A stretch of DNA of 64,000 bases, from NCBI GenBank assembly GCA_002286715.1, contig NSJX01000080.1, positions 7,155-71,154 on the forward strand, written 5' to 3'. The DNA is from Dentipellis sp. KUC8613 (lineage: Eukaryota; Basidiomycota; Agaricomycetes; Russulales; Hericiaceae). Each line of letters begins with the position of its first letter. Within the stretch, counting starts at the first letter, position 1. Below are positions 11,983-24,124 of this stretch, in pieces. The translations under genes and the position numbers were made by a program. Under the pieces are notes generated by a model, which saw nothing but the letters and a program-made list of their open reading frames with translations, was not told the DNA's origin and searched no databases.

Positions 11983-13593
11983 ATGGCGCACGTTTATACT
12001 ACCGCAAAGCTGGAGACTCCAGTCATAGTAAGTGCCATTTTTTATAGCTCGCCGCTCCACGCCGTTATCTGACTTGATAATTGCAGAATTCCCTGGTGCA
12101 TTCCAAGATGGCAGGACTGCTGAGCCGTCTGGAGCAGCCGAAATTCCTAAGCGACCATTCGAAGCGCCTCAATCTCTTTCTCGAATTGGCCGAGCTGATC
12201 GGCGCAGACATGCCCGACAACTGGAAGGCCTGTTTCGAGCTGAACGTCCCGAAGCTTCTCGGCCGCATTTTGATGGACCGACGGACGAACGCAGATCCGG
12301 TACGGACTCCCTACAGTGGCATTTTGCGTCGCGAGGATATGTCTCTGACTCTGCGCGACAGGAACTCAGCGCACGCGTTCTCAGCTTGCTCGCGTACATA
12401 GTCAACCGCGTGTTTGAACTCGAGCGGTATATCAAGCAGCCGATCGTCGAGCAGTTGCTTAGTTGGAGCAATCTGTTGTTTCAAGTGTTGGTCGCCATGA
12501 GGGACACGATACGCACAGCGGTGACTCAGTCTCGACCACATCCTAGTGATGGTGTGTTGAATCTTGTGGCGGCGTATGGCCGTCTGTACAGGCAACGGTA
12601 CGTGTCGCGAATGGACTACCGGCCTGGGGTGCCTGCTCACGATTATTCGCTCTATGTTATATTCAGAGACAACTACCCGCAACTCCTTCCAAGCCATTTC
12701 GGCATCCTCGTGATATACGCCTGGGCGCACTATGCGAACCGCAGCAATAGCGGGGGCGGCACAACGCTGCAGATCTTCGACCGCATGCTCATGCACGCGC
12801 CGGACCAAGTGTGCGTCCCATTCCGCAAGCTCACGACAATGGGCGGCGTGCCCCCAGACACCCTTGCAGCTCGTTTCAACGACGAACTGCAGCGGGAAGA
12901 CCTGGACGGCGAGATGTTTGGCGCCTGCCTGCGCACGATGTGCTTCTTTGGCGGCGCGGGTGACCATTCGATCCTGCCCGTGCTCGTCACGCACGATGTG
13001 TACAGGTCTCTCTACGACGCGTTACTGGGACAAAGGAAAACGATAAGCCGGGAAGTCGAGTGGAAGGCTATCTGCATGATGCCGGGTCTTTTGTGGTGAG
13101 GACATGCATCACTATTGGCAAACTGAACCCGCGACTCACCACAAATATGAATACTCAGGACGATGTTCGCCCGATGCGTGAGGCCGTCCTCCCCCGAGAC
13201 ATTCAGGCACATGGAGTACTTGCTTGCGTTCATGGCCCGCGCAGCTGTGCTCGCGCCTAAATTCGACAGGCCCGACGGCACCTACACAGGTCAGTCATCA
13301 TGCCTTGCTACTCAGATGGCCATGCCGCTGACGCACATGCAGAACAATGGACGGGCCTTTGTAGCAATGTCTGCGCGTTCCTTCGATCTAGTCCCGGTGC
13401 GCCAGATCGCGCCTTTATGGTCGAAACGATCCGGCGCTACTGGACACCGACGGTTGGATACCTGAGTGCTGTTCATGTCCGCGCGACTGAGAATTCGACC
13501 AGGATGTTAGTCGCGTGGAGAGAGTTAGGTCTTGCGATCGGGATGGAGAGGGCCGCATGTGCAGTCGCGATGGGTCTCCCGACTTCCAAGTAA
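11983..13593 (+). CDS. Protein of unknown function
   Basis: I do not recognise the family. Reconstructed exons: 11983-12027 (MAHVYTTAKLETPVI), 12087-12299, 12362 to about 13097, one from about 13162, and a last exon ending at the stop 13591-13593. The product is roughly 450 aa, mainly helical, with Leu-rich stretches (LLSRLEQPKFL, VLSLLAYIVNRVFELERY) and no clear transmembrane segment or catalytic motif. A long frame from 12032 to 13099 reads straight through the first part, but its N-terminal translation is Arg/Pro-rich and protein-unlike. Using the 62-bp GT-AG intron 12300-12361 restores a natural sequence. Such orphan genes are common in agaricomycetes. Confidence 0.55.
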
Positions 13594-13674
13594 GATAGAC
13601 TCTAGCGTATAATGAGATATTTTGACGCCCAATAGACTATGGTGTGAAGGCTCCCAAGCGCCTATATGGAATGA

Positions 13675-13900
13675 TGTGCGTCGTAGACGCCGTAGACGAA
13701 GCGATGAAGCGTGGGCTCATCTACTTTGAGGTTGCTCTCGTGGGGACACGCACACTTTCTGGTGCTTCTGATTGCTTCCGTGGTGCCGATGGAGACTAGT
13801 GTAAGTATACGATGCCGCTAGCTCTCGCCGTCGCGCGGCATCCCGGGTTATATGTATGTCGGGATTGATGGCATTCCAGGAGTTCAATTCCTTGATGGAA
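13675..13900 (+). pseudogene. Decayed 3' fragment of an S10 carboxypeptidase gene
   Basis: The stretch starting gcgtgggctcatctactttg near 13706 translates RGLIYFEVALVG, matching RGLTYFEVALSGH at the end of the carboxypeptidase gene at 6.8-9.3 kb. The resemblance continues into that gene's last intron. It resumes at gcattccag with cttgatgg (13871-13897), like its final exon. The catalytic His is lost (a GTR replaces GHM) and the frame is broken. It looks like a relic of a local duplication. Confidence 0.55.
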
Positions 13901-14152
13901 TCGTGGACTAAATACCGTTCAATAGCGTTAAAATAAAGGCCCACGAGGTTTCAATTATGGGAAACGGGCTTCTTGTTGCCTTGGTCGAAGCCAGGATACC
14001 ATACTTTGGCACGAGTTAGACTCTGGCATGTGTAGATCTGAGGATCTGGGGCAAGAGGCTAGGCGCCGGAGCGTGAGAAATCATGTGACTCACGGGCTTG
14101 ATTGAGCGCGCAGGCGAAAAAAGCGCCAACAGCCTCTTGCCTCTCTACCACC

Positions 14153-16299
14153 ATGTCCGAACTTGACGCTGATCTCTACGGGGGTGCGTTCGCCCTTTCA
14201 CTACTCCCTGCGTCGTGCTCACTGTTTTTTTGCAGACCTGTACGGCACGGAGGAGACTGAGTTCACAGGCGGCAAGGACTCTATCACTGAAGAAGCACAG
14301 GCACCAACGTCACCTGCTGCTGAGTCCTCGGCGCCTCCAAAGCCCGCAACGACGCCCGTCGTGAAGGAGAAGGAGGAGCCAAAGCCCATTCCCAGTCTTG
14401 CGTCGACACCTGCACCCGCCCCAAGCGCGACCGCAGCGGCCAACCCCCAACCATCAACTTCCGCCGCACCCCAGCCGCCGACCCCTGTGACGCAGCAGAT
14501 TCCCACGTACCAGGAGAACCATGAAGAGAGCTATGTGGTACAGACCATGCCCTATGGCCAGCAACAGGGTGGGTATTCACCGGCGGCGGCGGGTCAAGAA
14601 CGCTCTGTACGGCCGTCAGAGATGAAAGACGAAGGGTGAGTTGAACTGCGTTAACCTAGACTGATCCTTTGTCGAACAAGGGGCGCCTACGCGTGTGTAC
14701 ATGCTGGCGTGAAGCGCCCCCGGTCACGGATGTCGGAACTGCATCTGTAGCGTGGCTCGCTGTAGATGCCTATCGTCTACACAACACTGTCACCTAGGAG
14801 TACGACTAGCTCTACCGTCGCTCTAGCGTATGCGTTCTCTAGGTCTAGGCTAGCACATAGAAGATGTCCGCCGTACAGTCATCTTATCTCTCCTCTTTGT
14901 GCTGTGATCCTGTGTTTTAGGTTACCGGTGCTAATAGCTATCTCCGCTTTTTCCGCATGTCGTGCGTCTGCTGCACACCTGAACGCCCCGTCCACCCTGT
15001 CCCACGCTGCGATAATCACGTCGCCGTCACGTTGCCATTTCAAATCCGCTCGGGTCCCCGCCATGCAGCAAGATGTTCATTGGTGGGCTCAACTGGGACA
15101 CTACAGACGGTACATAGCCAACGCTTCTTCTGTAGTCGTTTTCGTAGTACTGAAATAGCACGTAGAATCCCTCCGAAAGTACTTCACGCAGTTCGGCAAG
15201 GTCGACGCGTGCACCATCATGCGCGACGCCGCAGGCCGCTCACGCTGCTTCGCGTTCCTTACGTTTGAAGACCCTGCGTCCGTAAACGCGGTCATGGTCC
15301 GGGAACACTTCCTCGACGGCAAGATCGTAAGCCGCCTCGCCGCTTCTTTGTATAGAATTATAGAATTCTGATCCCGACGACTGAATGCGCTAGATCGACC
15401 CGAAACGTGCAATTCCGCGCCAGGAGCATCAGCGCGCGACGAAGCTGTTCATCGGCGGGCTCGCGGGCAGCGTCACCTCCGAGTCCATGCGCGAGTTCTT
15501 CTCGCAGTTCGGCCGCGTCGTCGACTCGACCGTCATGCTCGACCGCGAGACGGGCCGCAGCAAGGGCTTCGGCTTCGTTTCCTTCGAGGACACCGACGTC
15601 ACGCCGTTCCTCGGCTTCGGCAATCTCGAAATCGACGGCAAACTCGTGCGTGCTTCTCATGTCTCATCATCTTTCGTTAAACATCGTCTTATGCCCGTCT
15701 GTCTGTTATAGATTGACGTCAAGCTCGCCCAGCCGCGCTCCCAGCGCGACTTCGAGAGCGGGCAGGGCGCAGGCCGCGGCGTCGGCGGCTTTGGGCAGGG
15801 CGCAGGCGGGTACGGGCACCAGGGCGGCCAGTTCGGCGGCGGCCAGGGCGGCGCGGGCGCAGGGATGATGGGCGCGCAGGGCGCGGGCGCGGGCGGCAGC
15901 ACGCCGTTCGACCCGCAGGCGCTCGCCGCGCTCTACACGCGCATGTTCGCGCAGATGGGCGGCATGAATCCCATGATGGGCGGCATGAACCCGATGATGG
16001 GCGGCATGGGCATGGGCGGCGCCGGCGGGAGCGCCGGCGCGCAGGGTATGGGCATGGGCATGGGCCGGGGTGGCGCGGCGGGCGGTGGCGCGGGGATGGG
16101 TATGACGGCCGACCCGCGCGTTGGTGGGATGGGGCGCGGTGTCCCGAATGGGCCTGCGGCGGGCGCGGGGATGGGTCCGGGACCGAATGTGCCGAGGGGC
16201 CCGAGAGCGGCAGCGGGTGGGGGCCCGCAGGGCGTTGGGCCACAGAGGGCGGGCGGCCGTGGGCAGCACCAGCATGGTTATCACCCGTATTCGCGCTGA
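14153..16299 (+). CDS. HRP1: Hrp1/Nab4-type hnRNP with two RRMs (cleavage factor IB)
   Basis: Binds the efficiency element of pre-mRNA 3' ends and takes part in cleavage, polyadenylation and export. Exon 1 (14153-14183) encodes MSELDADLYG. Exon 2 encodes a Pro/Ala/Ser-rich low-complexity region, followed by a long intron from about 14635 to 15068. RRM1 begins KMFIGGLNWDTTDESLRKYF, reaches HFLDGKIIDPKRAIPR at its end, and leads to RRM2 KLFIGGLAGSV with RNP1 KGFGFVSF. The linker sequence is diagnostic for Hrp1 against Musashi or DAZAP1 relatives. The C-terminus is a Gly/Met/Asn/Ala-rich prion-like tail with GGMNPMMGGMNPMMGG repeats. RNP1 of RRM1 reads RSRCFAFLTF where the family usually has Gly-Phe-Gly-Phe. 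Confidence 0.9.
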
Positions 16300-16835
16300 G
16301 CTGCGAGCTGCAGGCGAGGTGGGGTAAAAATTGATGCTGTTCAGAGCAGAGAGACAGACAGAGACAGAGGGTGGACGCTAGCTTATTTATGTAGCATCCT
16401 GGGTCCGGGTCCGTGTTGTTCGAGCGTGGTGGCGTGGTTGCCAGTGTCTTTCTATCGTGTATTATTCGCAGCAGCTATCGCTAGTGACTACAGTAGGTTC
16501 GCGTACAAGTACATGAGTAATTTGCCCTCCACTCAGCGGTCTTGATGAATTTCTTGGATATATTCATTCGCATCTCGTTGTTTCGGAATCCTGTGCTCGT
16601 GGTGTACGCTAAGCAACTTCGGTCTCTATTACGACTTTGCGAGCTATGACATGCATATATAGACAAAATTTTGGACACTGAGTACATGGTTGAGGACTAA
16701 AAGGACAGAACGAGGACTACAGTCGTTCGAGTATCAGCGGATCGGACTCGGTATAGACACAAGCAACAGGGACAGATATCCTACATACGTATAACAACAA
16801 AATAACAACCTGGGTCGTACATATGTCATACCCGC
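16300..16835. other. Spacer between two convergent genes
   Basis: 536 bp between the HRP1 stop and the ENGase stop. Nothing coding is seen; it presumably holds both 3' UTRs and poly(A) signals, including A/T-rich text near 16790-16805. Confidence 0.5.
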
Positions 16836-19452
16836 TCACCGCAGCATCGCATCCACAAAGACGCATCTATTCCACGCCAACACCTCCCCGCGATCCGTCA
16901 CGCCCTGCACATAGAACCGCACCTCCCGCGCCTCAGAGTCCAGGACCTCCTTCGGCAGCACCTCCTTGCCGATGTGGATCTCATTCGCCTTCCCGTCGAG
17001 GCCCGTCGTCCCGATGAACGTCGCATCCTCCGGCCCGCCGACGTACCCACTGGGGGAGTGCGCATGTACGTAGATGTTGAAGTACGAGAATGCGGGCATC
17101 CAGCGGTCGGAAGTGTCGAGGTGCCAGATCGGGTTGGGGTCCTCGACGGATGGGATGTTCGTGGAGACGCTCACTGACGGGAAAGTTGCTGCAATCTCCC
17201 AGGACAGTGTCCCTAACGAGGTCGTCTTCGCACCCGCTTCCGGTGGTGGAGTGCGCTGAAAATCCGCCCACAGGATGCGCGGCGCGGCGATGGTGACCGG
17301 CGGGCTCGGTGCACATGCATGCACGCTGATCTGCCCAAGCACGACGGCGAACTCGAGCGGCTGCGACGGGTCCTCGGCTGCGACGCCGACGACGAGGCCG
17401 ATACTGACGCGACGGTCCTCGAGGCTCGCGTTCGAATCCACGGTGAATTGCACGGACTGCTTCGTCCACCCGTGTGGGAGATCCTCGGCGGTGGATATGG
17501 CTGACACGTCGAGTGGTGTGTCGTTTGTGCTGTTCAACTTCGGGACGAGCCCGATGTCCAGATCCGCCGTTGGCCCACTATCGGCTTTGAAGATGACATG
17601 GGCGTCGTAGGAGACGCCCGGAGTCACAGCCAACGTCTGCACAGGCAGCCATACGCAGCGGAAGAATGCGTCCTCTGCATCTGATCCTTGCAGGGTGAAC
17701 GCAACGCGCACACTGTTGCCGCCAATCCAGCCATGGGCAAAGTGAAGCGTAGGCGTCGCGACTGGCAAAGCCTCGTCTCGCTCCCCGTGCTCCCAGCGCA
17801 GCGCCGGGCGCGGCCACAACAGGTCTCCCAGCGAGCTCTGCTTCTGGACATCCGTCCAGCCCTTATCCGTCTGCAGCACCCTCTCACCCCGCACGAACCA
17901 CGACCACCCGACGCCCGGGCAGAACGCCGTCCAAAATGGCAGCCGCGCAGGATCCGGGGATGTACGGGGCTCAAAGAACGCGCGCAGAGGTTTGAACGGT
18001 CCATGCGGGCACTCCTGCTCGCCCTTGCGCAGCGGCGCGGGCGGGACGACGACGGCGGTCTCATCTGACTCGGGCCCGAGCCACAGCAGGCGCTCGAGCG
18101 CCCACCACGCGTCCCAGTCCCACCCGGGCGCGTCCTGCTGGCTCTCCCACGTCCAGCCCTGCCCGAAGAGCGCGGTGCTCGTCCCCGCGGGCGTGATGTG
18201 TTCGAGCGCGCGGAAGCACCCGAGGCCGCCCCCGCCGTGCGAGCCGCGGCCCCAGACGTCGATGCCGGTGTAGACCGAGCGGGGGGTCTTGGGCCCGCGG
18301 ATGGGGGGCGCGAGGGAGTGCAGGTATTGGGCCGTCAGGGAGGGGTATGTGGGGGGCCACTGTGAGTGCAGGCGGATTATTAGTTGGGTTTATTGATGGA
18401 GGTGGAGATCGGTACTCGCGGTATAGTTTGTGAAGAATCCGGTGGAGGGGATGAAGAATGGGAGGTTGTAGTTGTTCAGGCGGTCTTGCCAGCGCAGCTG
18501 CCCTGTAAAGACGACGCTGTCGTACCTGTACATTTGCCAGATTTAGGATCGTTTAGCCTGCCATGCGAAGATGCCCACCATATCACTTCTGCGTGTGGCC
18601 CGACCTTGGTTTTGAGCTCAGCAGTGAGCAGCGCAATCCAAGCGGCCAGTGCGCGCGTCTGCCCGACGCCTCCACCTGCGCGTAAATGGTATTCAAAATT
18701 GAGTAAGTAGCCATCAAATCCGCGTTCGCGCGCGAGATCTGCGAGAACACGCGCGTAGTGGGGAGACGTTGGCACGGTATCGTCGTTCGAGGATTCCGCA
18801 GGGCCGGTCTTCGATGTTGGGAGTTTGCCAAAGAGTAAACGGAGGCAGTCGCCCTCGCTTTCCTGATGCTCGAAAATCCTACAATATATGAGATTGAGGC
18901 CTTCTGCTTTCAATACAAGACTCACAGCGTGCCCAGCATCTTCGTGCCGTGTCGGTGAGCAGTAGTTGTCCATCCTGATGGAGGTATAGTGACTCGGTGG
19001 TGAGAGAAACTGGTAAATCACTGTTATTCAATCGGTCCGCTGGATGCCCAGTGGCGACGCACTAGATGAACGTGCTGCACAGTGGCCAGAAATTGAATGT
19101 ATATGTCACGGCTGATGGACTTTCATAGTAGCCGCCCTAAGACGTACAAAAGAGTGCGAGAGACTTAGGACGTGATTGTGATTCCCTCATGCGACAGGAT
19201 GGCCAGTATGTACCTTAAAATCATGGCACGCCTTGTACCCAGACTGTCAACAGACGGACATACGGACAAAATGATGATCCTTACAAGAAGCTTTCCTTTG
19301 GATCCACCATCATCGTCGGGAGGATGGTATGGCAATACACCCCGCGACGTGTGGTGGGCTTTGTCTGACCATGCATCAAGATCAGCCAATGAATCAAAGA
19401 AAGGTGCCTCGTCCTGAAAGGCCGGCGAATGTTGTGTTCCACGAAGTGGCAT
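16836..19452 (-). CDS. Endo-beta-N-acetylglucosaminidase, glycoside hydrolase family 85
   Basis: Cleaves the chitobiose core of N-glycans, usually in the cytosol. Read on the minus strand, exons join as MPLRGTQHSPAF (start 19452), FFDSLADLDAWSD, then CHDFKGGYYESPS, TFIYFSHHRVTIPPSGW, TAHRHGTKMLGTLIFEH, and the catalytic GFDGYLLNFEY, where the N-x-E pair matches the GH85 Asn/Glu. WYDSVVFTGQLRWQDRL and FFIPSTGFFTNYT follow, then the large 3' exon from about 18361 to 16836 with the C-terminal beta domains. There is no signal peptide, consistent with a cytosolic ENGase. The intron before WPPTYPS appears to start with GC (gcgagt) at about 18411, a probable GC-AG intron. Confidence 0.88.
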
Positions 19453-19719
19453 ACTTTCGTTATTGTTTTGTCGCCGTCGCCGTCGTCGTTGTCGCCGACA
19501 GCGTGCGCGCGTGCGAAAGTTGGTGGCCTAGATGAACCGTGACGCCGAAAGTGGCTGCCGTTCATTTTCAACGTTTCTTTACTACCACCCACTGCCAGGT
19601 CCACAATAGCTGCTCAAGCTTATAAGGCTGCATAGGGACCAACCCCCTTCTACGTTCTCGCAAGCTCTTACAAGGTCTCGCCACAGTCGGACAAGCAGAT
19701 CGAGAACGCCGCGGACGCC
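19453..19719. promoter_or_regulatory. Shared divergent promoter region ENGase/RNA14
   Basis: 267 bp between the start codons of two divergent genes. It probably contains both core promoters; no motif was recognised with confidence. Confidence 0.4.
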
Positions 19720-22700
19720 ATGTCCGAGCCACCTCCCGCGGAACAGCAGCTGTCGCAGTCGAGCGATACAACGCAGCCTTCTCAAGAGATACTTGAAGTT
19801 TTGCAACAGTTGAATGTCGTGCGCAAGACAACCCCACCAGACGGGCAGAATGGCTCAATGAAGGAAGAGCCGGATGTACCGATGGAACCGCCCTCGGAGT
19901 GGGATCGTCAGCGAGCTCAGCTTCGGGAGAAGCCCCACGATCCTGAGGGATGGAATAAGCTCGTAGACATTGCTGAGAGCTCGGGGGACCTTGAGAAGAT
20001 CAAGGAGACGTATGAGGCTTTGCTCGAGATGTATCCGAACACTGTGAGTGCCTCAACGTACTTGGTGGCCCTACCGCTCACGGTTTGCATAGGCATCTGC
20101 ACAGATTGCTTATCTGAACCACTTCTTGAACCCCGGTTCCTTTCAATTCGCTGAGAGCTTGTTCAAACGCTTTTTACTGAAGTCGCCGTCCGTCGAGCTT
20201 TTGAGGTTTTATGTTACCTACGTTAGGTCTGTCGTCACCTCGATCGCATTCCTCTTTCTTTGGGTTGCTCACAGCCTAATGCAGGCGAATGAATGTTGAG
20301 CCCGACACGCGCGATACCGTCCGAAAAGCATATGAATTTGCCTTGAACCATGGCGGTCAAGATAAGGACAGCGGCGACATCTGGATGGACTACATCCAGT
20401 TTCTCCGAGCCGGTGAGGTGTGTAGTATTTACTCGCTTACTTTTTGTCACAGGCTGCGCCATCGTGTGTCTACCGGAGAAAAATCATCATTATTTGACCT
20501 TCCGGCTCATCGACCTCGAGTGATATGTGCGAGCGTGCGTACACGAGTGACAGCGACGGACTGCTCCACCCCTCTGTGCTGTGCTGTGCTTTTTTGTGCT
20601 GTGTGACACCTGGCTGGCGTCTGGTTGCTCGACTTTCGCAAACGGCTTGCTTCTCAAATGACACCAATGCTCACGAATCTTCCCTATCTCTGCTTCCAGA
20701 CCAACTCGACGTGGGAAGAACAACAGAAAATGGACGCGCTCCGCAAGGTATACCATCGTGCCGTGCAGATCCCGCTCGAGAATGTTGAGACGCTTTGGCA
20801 AGAGCTGGAAGCGTTCGAGAACGGCTTGAATAGGATAACGGTGAATCACCTCTTGCGGCGGCTGTGTAATGACCTCGGGCTTGGACTGACTTCGCGACTG
20901 ACCAGGCTAAGAAGTTCATGAATGACCTTTCGCCCGCATATATGCAAGCCCGTACTGTACTACGCCTATTGCAACGTCACCTTGGTCCCTTGTTCCCGCC
21001 TCTGCCTCCTTCTGCATCATCGCGACCGCCTCTGTATCTGCCTCGTCTGCCGACGTTCAATACCGCTGAGAGGGCATTGGTTGGCGCGTGGAAGAGCTAT
21101 CTCCGCTGGGAAGAGAGCAATCCCCTTGAGATCGAAGAGAGAGACAAAGCCACGCTTATTGCGCGTGTGCAAGGCGTGTATCGCAAGGCTCTTATCCGAA
21201 TGCGGTTCTACGGCGAGATATGGTGCGTTGTCTTTCCAGGTCAGATGCGCAACTGCTGACTCGAGTTCCTGATAGGTACATGGCATACGTATGGACTAAC
21301 AGCGTCGGTAAGTCTGAGGAAGCTGTCAACATTCTCAAGGCAGGCATCGAGGCGAACCCATCGAGGTGACTATCTAGCGCTTCGGTTTTGCGGACTGTTC
21401 TAACAATAATCCAGCTTCCTTCTCAACTTTGCGTATGCCGAAACACTTGAGGTCAACAACGCGTATGCGGAAGTCCATGCAGTGTACGATAAGTTCCTCA
21501 ATGTCCTGCGGCAGGACTTGGACGAGTTTGAGAAGCGTGTGACGGAGGCTGGGCCCACCCCGCCGTCGACCCAGTCTCAGTCGCAGGGTAATGAGCTGGG
21601 CGTCCAGTCGCAAAATTCGTCCTTCAACTCACAGGCGTCTGACTCCGACAAGCCGCCGAGGTCCAAGGACCTGAAGGAACGCCGAACTGAGTACGGTCTT
21701 GTATGGACGATGTACCTGCGCTTTGCGCGCCGCGCGGAGGGGTTGAAGTCGTCGAGGAATGTGTTCGGTAAGGCAAGACGAGAAAAGTGGACCCCTTGGG
21801 AGGTCTACGAATCGGCTGGTACGATCTTCGTCTCCCCTGGCTATGGGATGTATGCTAAATTTGACATACAGCGCTCATGGAGTATCATTGCACGAAGGAC
21901 ATGGGTGTCGCGAGCCGGATTTTTGAGAAAGGTCTCGAGGCCTTTGGTGACGAGGTTGACTTCGTTTCGCACTATCTTGGATTCCTGCTTTCTGTGAACG
22001 ACGAAAACAGTACGTTCGTTCCCGATTGCCTTCACTGCTGCTCCTCACCACGAAATAGATGCCCGCGCGCTCTTCGAACGAGTCATCAACTCGTTCCCAG
22101 CCGACCGTGCTCGCGTTCTCTGGGAGCGCTGGGCACGCCACGAATATCAATACGGCGACCTCGCTGCAGCACAAAAGCTCGAGAAGCGCATGGCCGAAGT
22201 ATACCCTAACGGTACGGCGCAACGGCCTTCCTTACCAGCTTGGCTAAGACTCACTTTTACTCGACAGATCCGCCTATCAAGCGCTTCGCCCAACGCCACA
22301 CCTACCACTCCACCGACGCCATCGCATCACGCGACCTTGGCCTCGCAATGGCGCGGCAGACGAGCAACGGCAGCACCAGCGGCTCCAGCCCGTCACTTGG
22401 TCGTACCGAGACGCAGCAGTCCTTGCTCGGACCACCCCCCAGCCAGCCTCCCCCCGCGCCTGTCCAGACGCACGCCCCAGCCCCACCCCCGCAGCACAAG
22501 CGTGCGCCGTCTCCCGAGGCAAAACGCCGCGAAGACTCGTACGGCCCGCCCGCATACAAGCGCCAGAGGCCGTCGTCGCCTCCGCCCCGTGATCGCTGGG
22601 AGGGCCATGGACGTCGCCGATACAATAGCCCCAGCTGGGACCGCGACCGTGACCGCGACGGGCCTCCTCCACGAGGCCGGGGCGGCGGTCCCATCGGCGG

Positions 22701-23071
22701 ACCTCCCCCGCCGAAGGAGGAGGAGGAAAAGACGGTCACGCTGCCATTGCCGATCGCGAAGTTTGTGGGCGCTCTGCCGAACCCAGCGACTTTCGACGGT
22801 ATGTGTGCTTTTTGTCCGTTTGAGGTGTAGCAAGGCTGATCACTGTCGTGTCGGGTAGGCCCTGTATTCCGCACCGATGATCTCATGCAGGTGTTCCGCA
22901 ACGCGGTGATCCCGAGCGCGACGCGCGCTCGGTCGCCTCCGCCTCCGCCCCGTGGTGGTGCGTATCTTTAGTTAATGCACAGCGCATTTACTGATTGGAT
23001 ATACAGGAGGAAGGCCGCCGCCGGATTATGGTCCGTACCAAGGCCCCGGAGGGGGCAGACGGCGATACTAG
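19720..23071 (+). CDS. RNA14: mRNA 3'-end-processing protein Rna14/CstF77
   Basis: Scaffold of cleavage factor IA, built of HAT (half-a-TPR) repeats and the Suf domain. The N-terminus MSEPPPAEQQL is disordered. HAT repeats follow across many exons: WNKLVDIAESSGDLEKIKETYEALLE, AQIAYLNHFLNPGSFQFAESLFKRFL, and TWEEQQKMDALRKVYHRAVQ, where the family's long insertion starts. Later come LVWTMYLRFARRAEGLKSSR, ALMEYHCTKDMGVASRIFEKG and RALFERVINSFP. The tail is Pro/Arg-rich with DRDRDRDGPPPRGRG and a terminal FRTDDLMQVFRNAVIP that resembles the conserved C-terminal monkeytail region. The stop is at 23069-23071. It lies 3.4 kb from HRP1, another CF I subunit. Confidence 0.9.
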
Positions 23072-24124
23072 TACGCCGTATTACATGCACAGGTAATCCA
23101 CATGCGTTCCGAAGACGCTACTTGATATGCCGCGACGTAGTAACTTTGTGAGCTCTACGAGCGTTATGATACATGAGCATGATCAATCTTACCTGCTTTT
23201 CTGCGTTCTCGATTGGTATGACACAAGATGGCATCGCAGTGCTTTTGAAGGTCCCATTTTGAATGGAAGGACAGCGTTGTATTCGGTGAATTCAGATACA
23301 TGGGGTGCTATACTGACTGAGCAATGAGTGGCACTCGAATAGCGCATACATACACATAATCATTTTGCACGATCTCCTGTGGTTGGCTGCTGTACATAGT
23401 TAGGACAATCAAGTCATGCAGAGTGCTCTCAGTTGGGTAGGTTCGTGGAGTCTGACTGAGGTCGAGGCGTGAGGTGAGGTGGTGCTTTGAACGAGGAGCC
23501 TGAGGCGCGTCGTACTAATGTCAGACCACGGTTACATTTTGCTCTTGACCACCACGTCTTTCTCGCTGGCACCTAGCTACGGCTCACACAGCGACCACTG
23601 GCACACACACAAACACATTGTCGACGAATGGTTGTGGCTCTGACCTATTCACATCCAGCGAAGAGCTGGCGAGGAACAGCAAGTTTGACTTCCCTGCATG
23701 CGCAGACTCGAACGAGGCACGATGCATGTGCGTCTCTTCAAAGATAGGGCTTTGATGGTACGCTTCTACATGATGATCTGAATAACGGATTGATCGATGA
23801 TCATCGTTGAAAAACAAGTGTTCGCAAAGTGCATGTAGGAAAACAATAGGCACGGGCGCTACCAGAGTCGGGTGCAATTGTCAATGGCATCATCCGAGAA
23901 GGGAGGCACATGCTTTTGTCCAATGTTATTTGGTATATATATGGAAGCTGTTGTCTTCTCTTCGTGTTCTCTCTTCCCCCCTTTCTGTCCTCTCTCCAAA
24001 GCACTCGGGTCCACTCTTACTACTGGGCATCTACTGGGCATTGACGACAGACACTCTGACTTGGGCAACACACTTCTCTGGACCTTGAAAGTTTGAACGC
24101 TCGAATTTCGAAGCTTGATCTGTC
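23072..24124. other. Intergenic region, no gene seen
   Basis: About 1 kb with only short unrelated frames. It is A/T-rich near 23900-23960, just upstream of the next gene. Confidence 0.5.

Noticed and set aside
12300..12316. A 17-bp mini-intron in the 12-13.6 kb gene
   Set aside because: A normal 62-bp GT-AG intron (12300-12361) gives the same frame outcome.
15706..16284. Two long minus-strand frames opposite the HRP1 tail
   Set aside because: Arg/Ala/Pro-rich shadows of the Gly/Met-rich coding exon.
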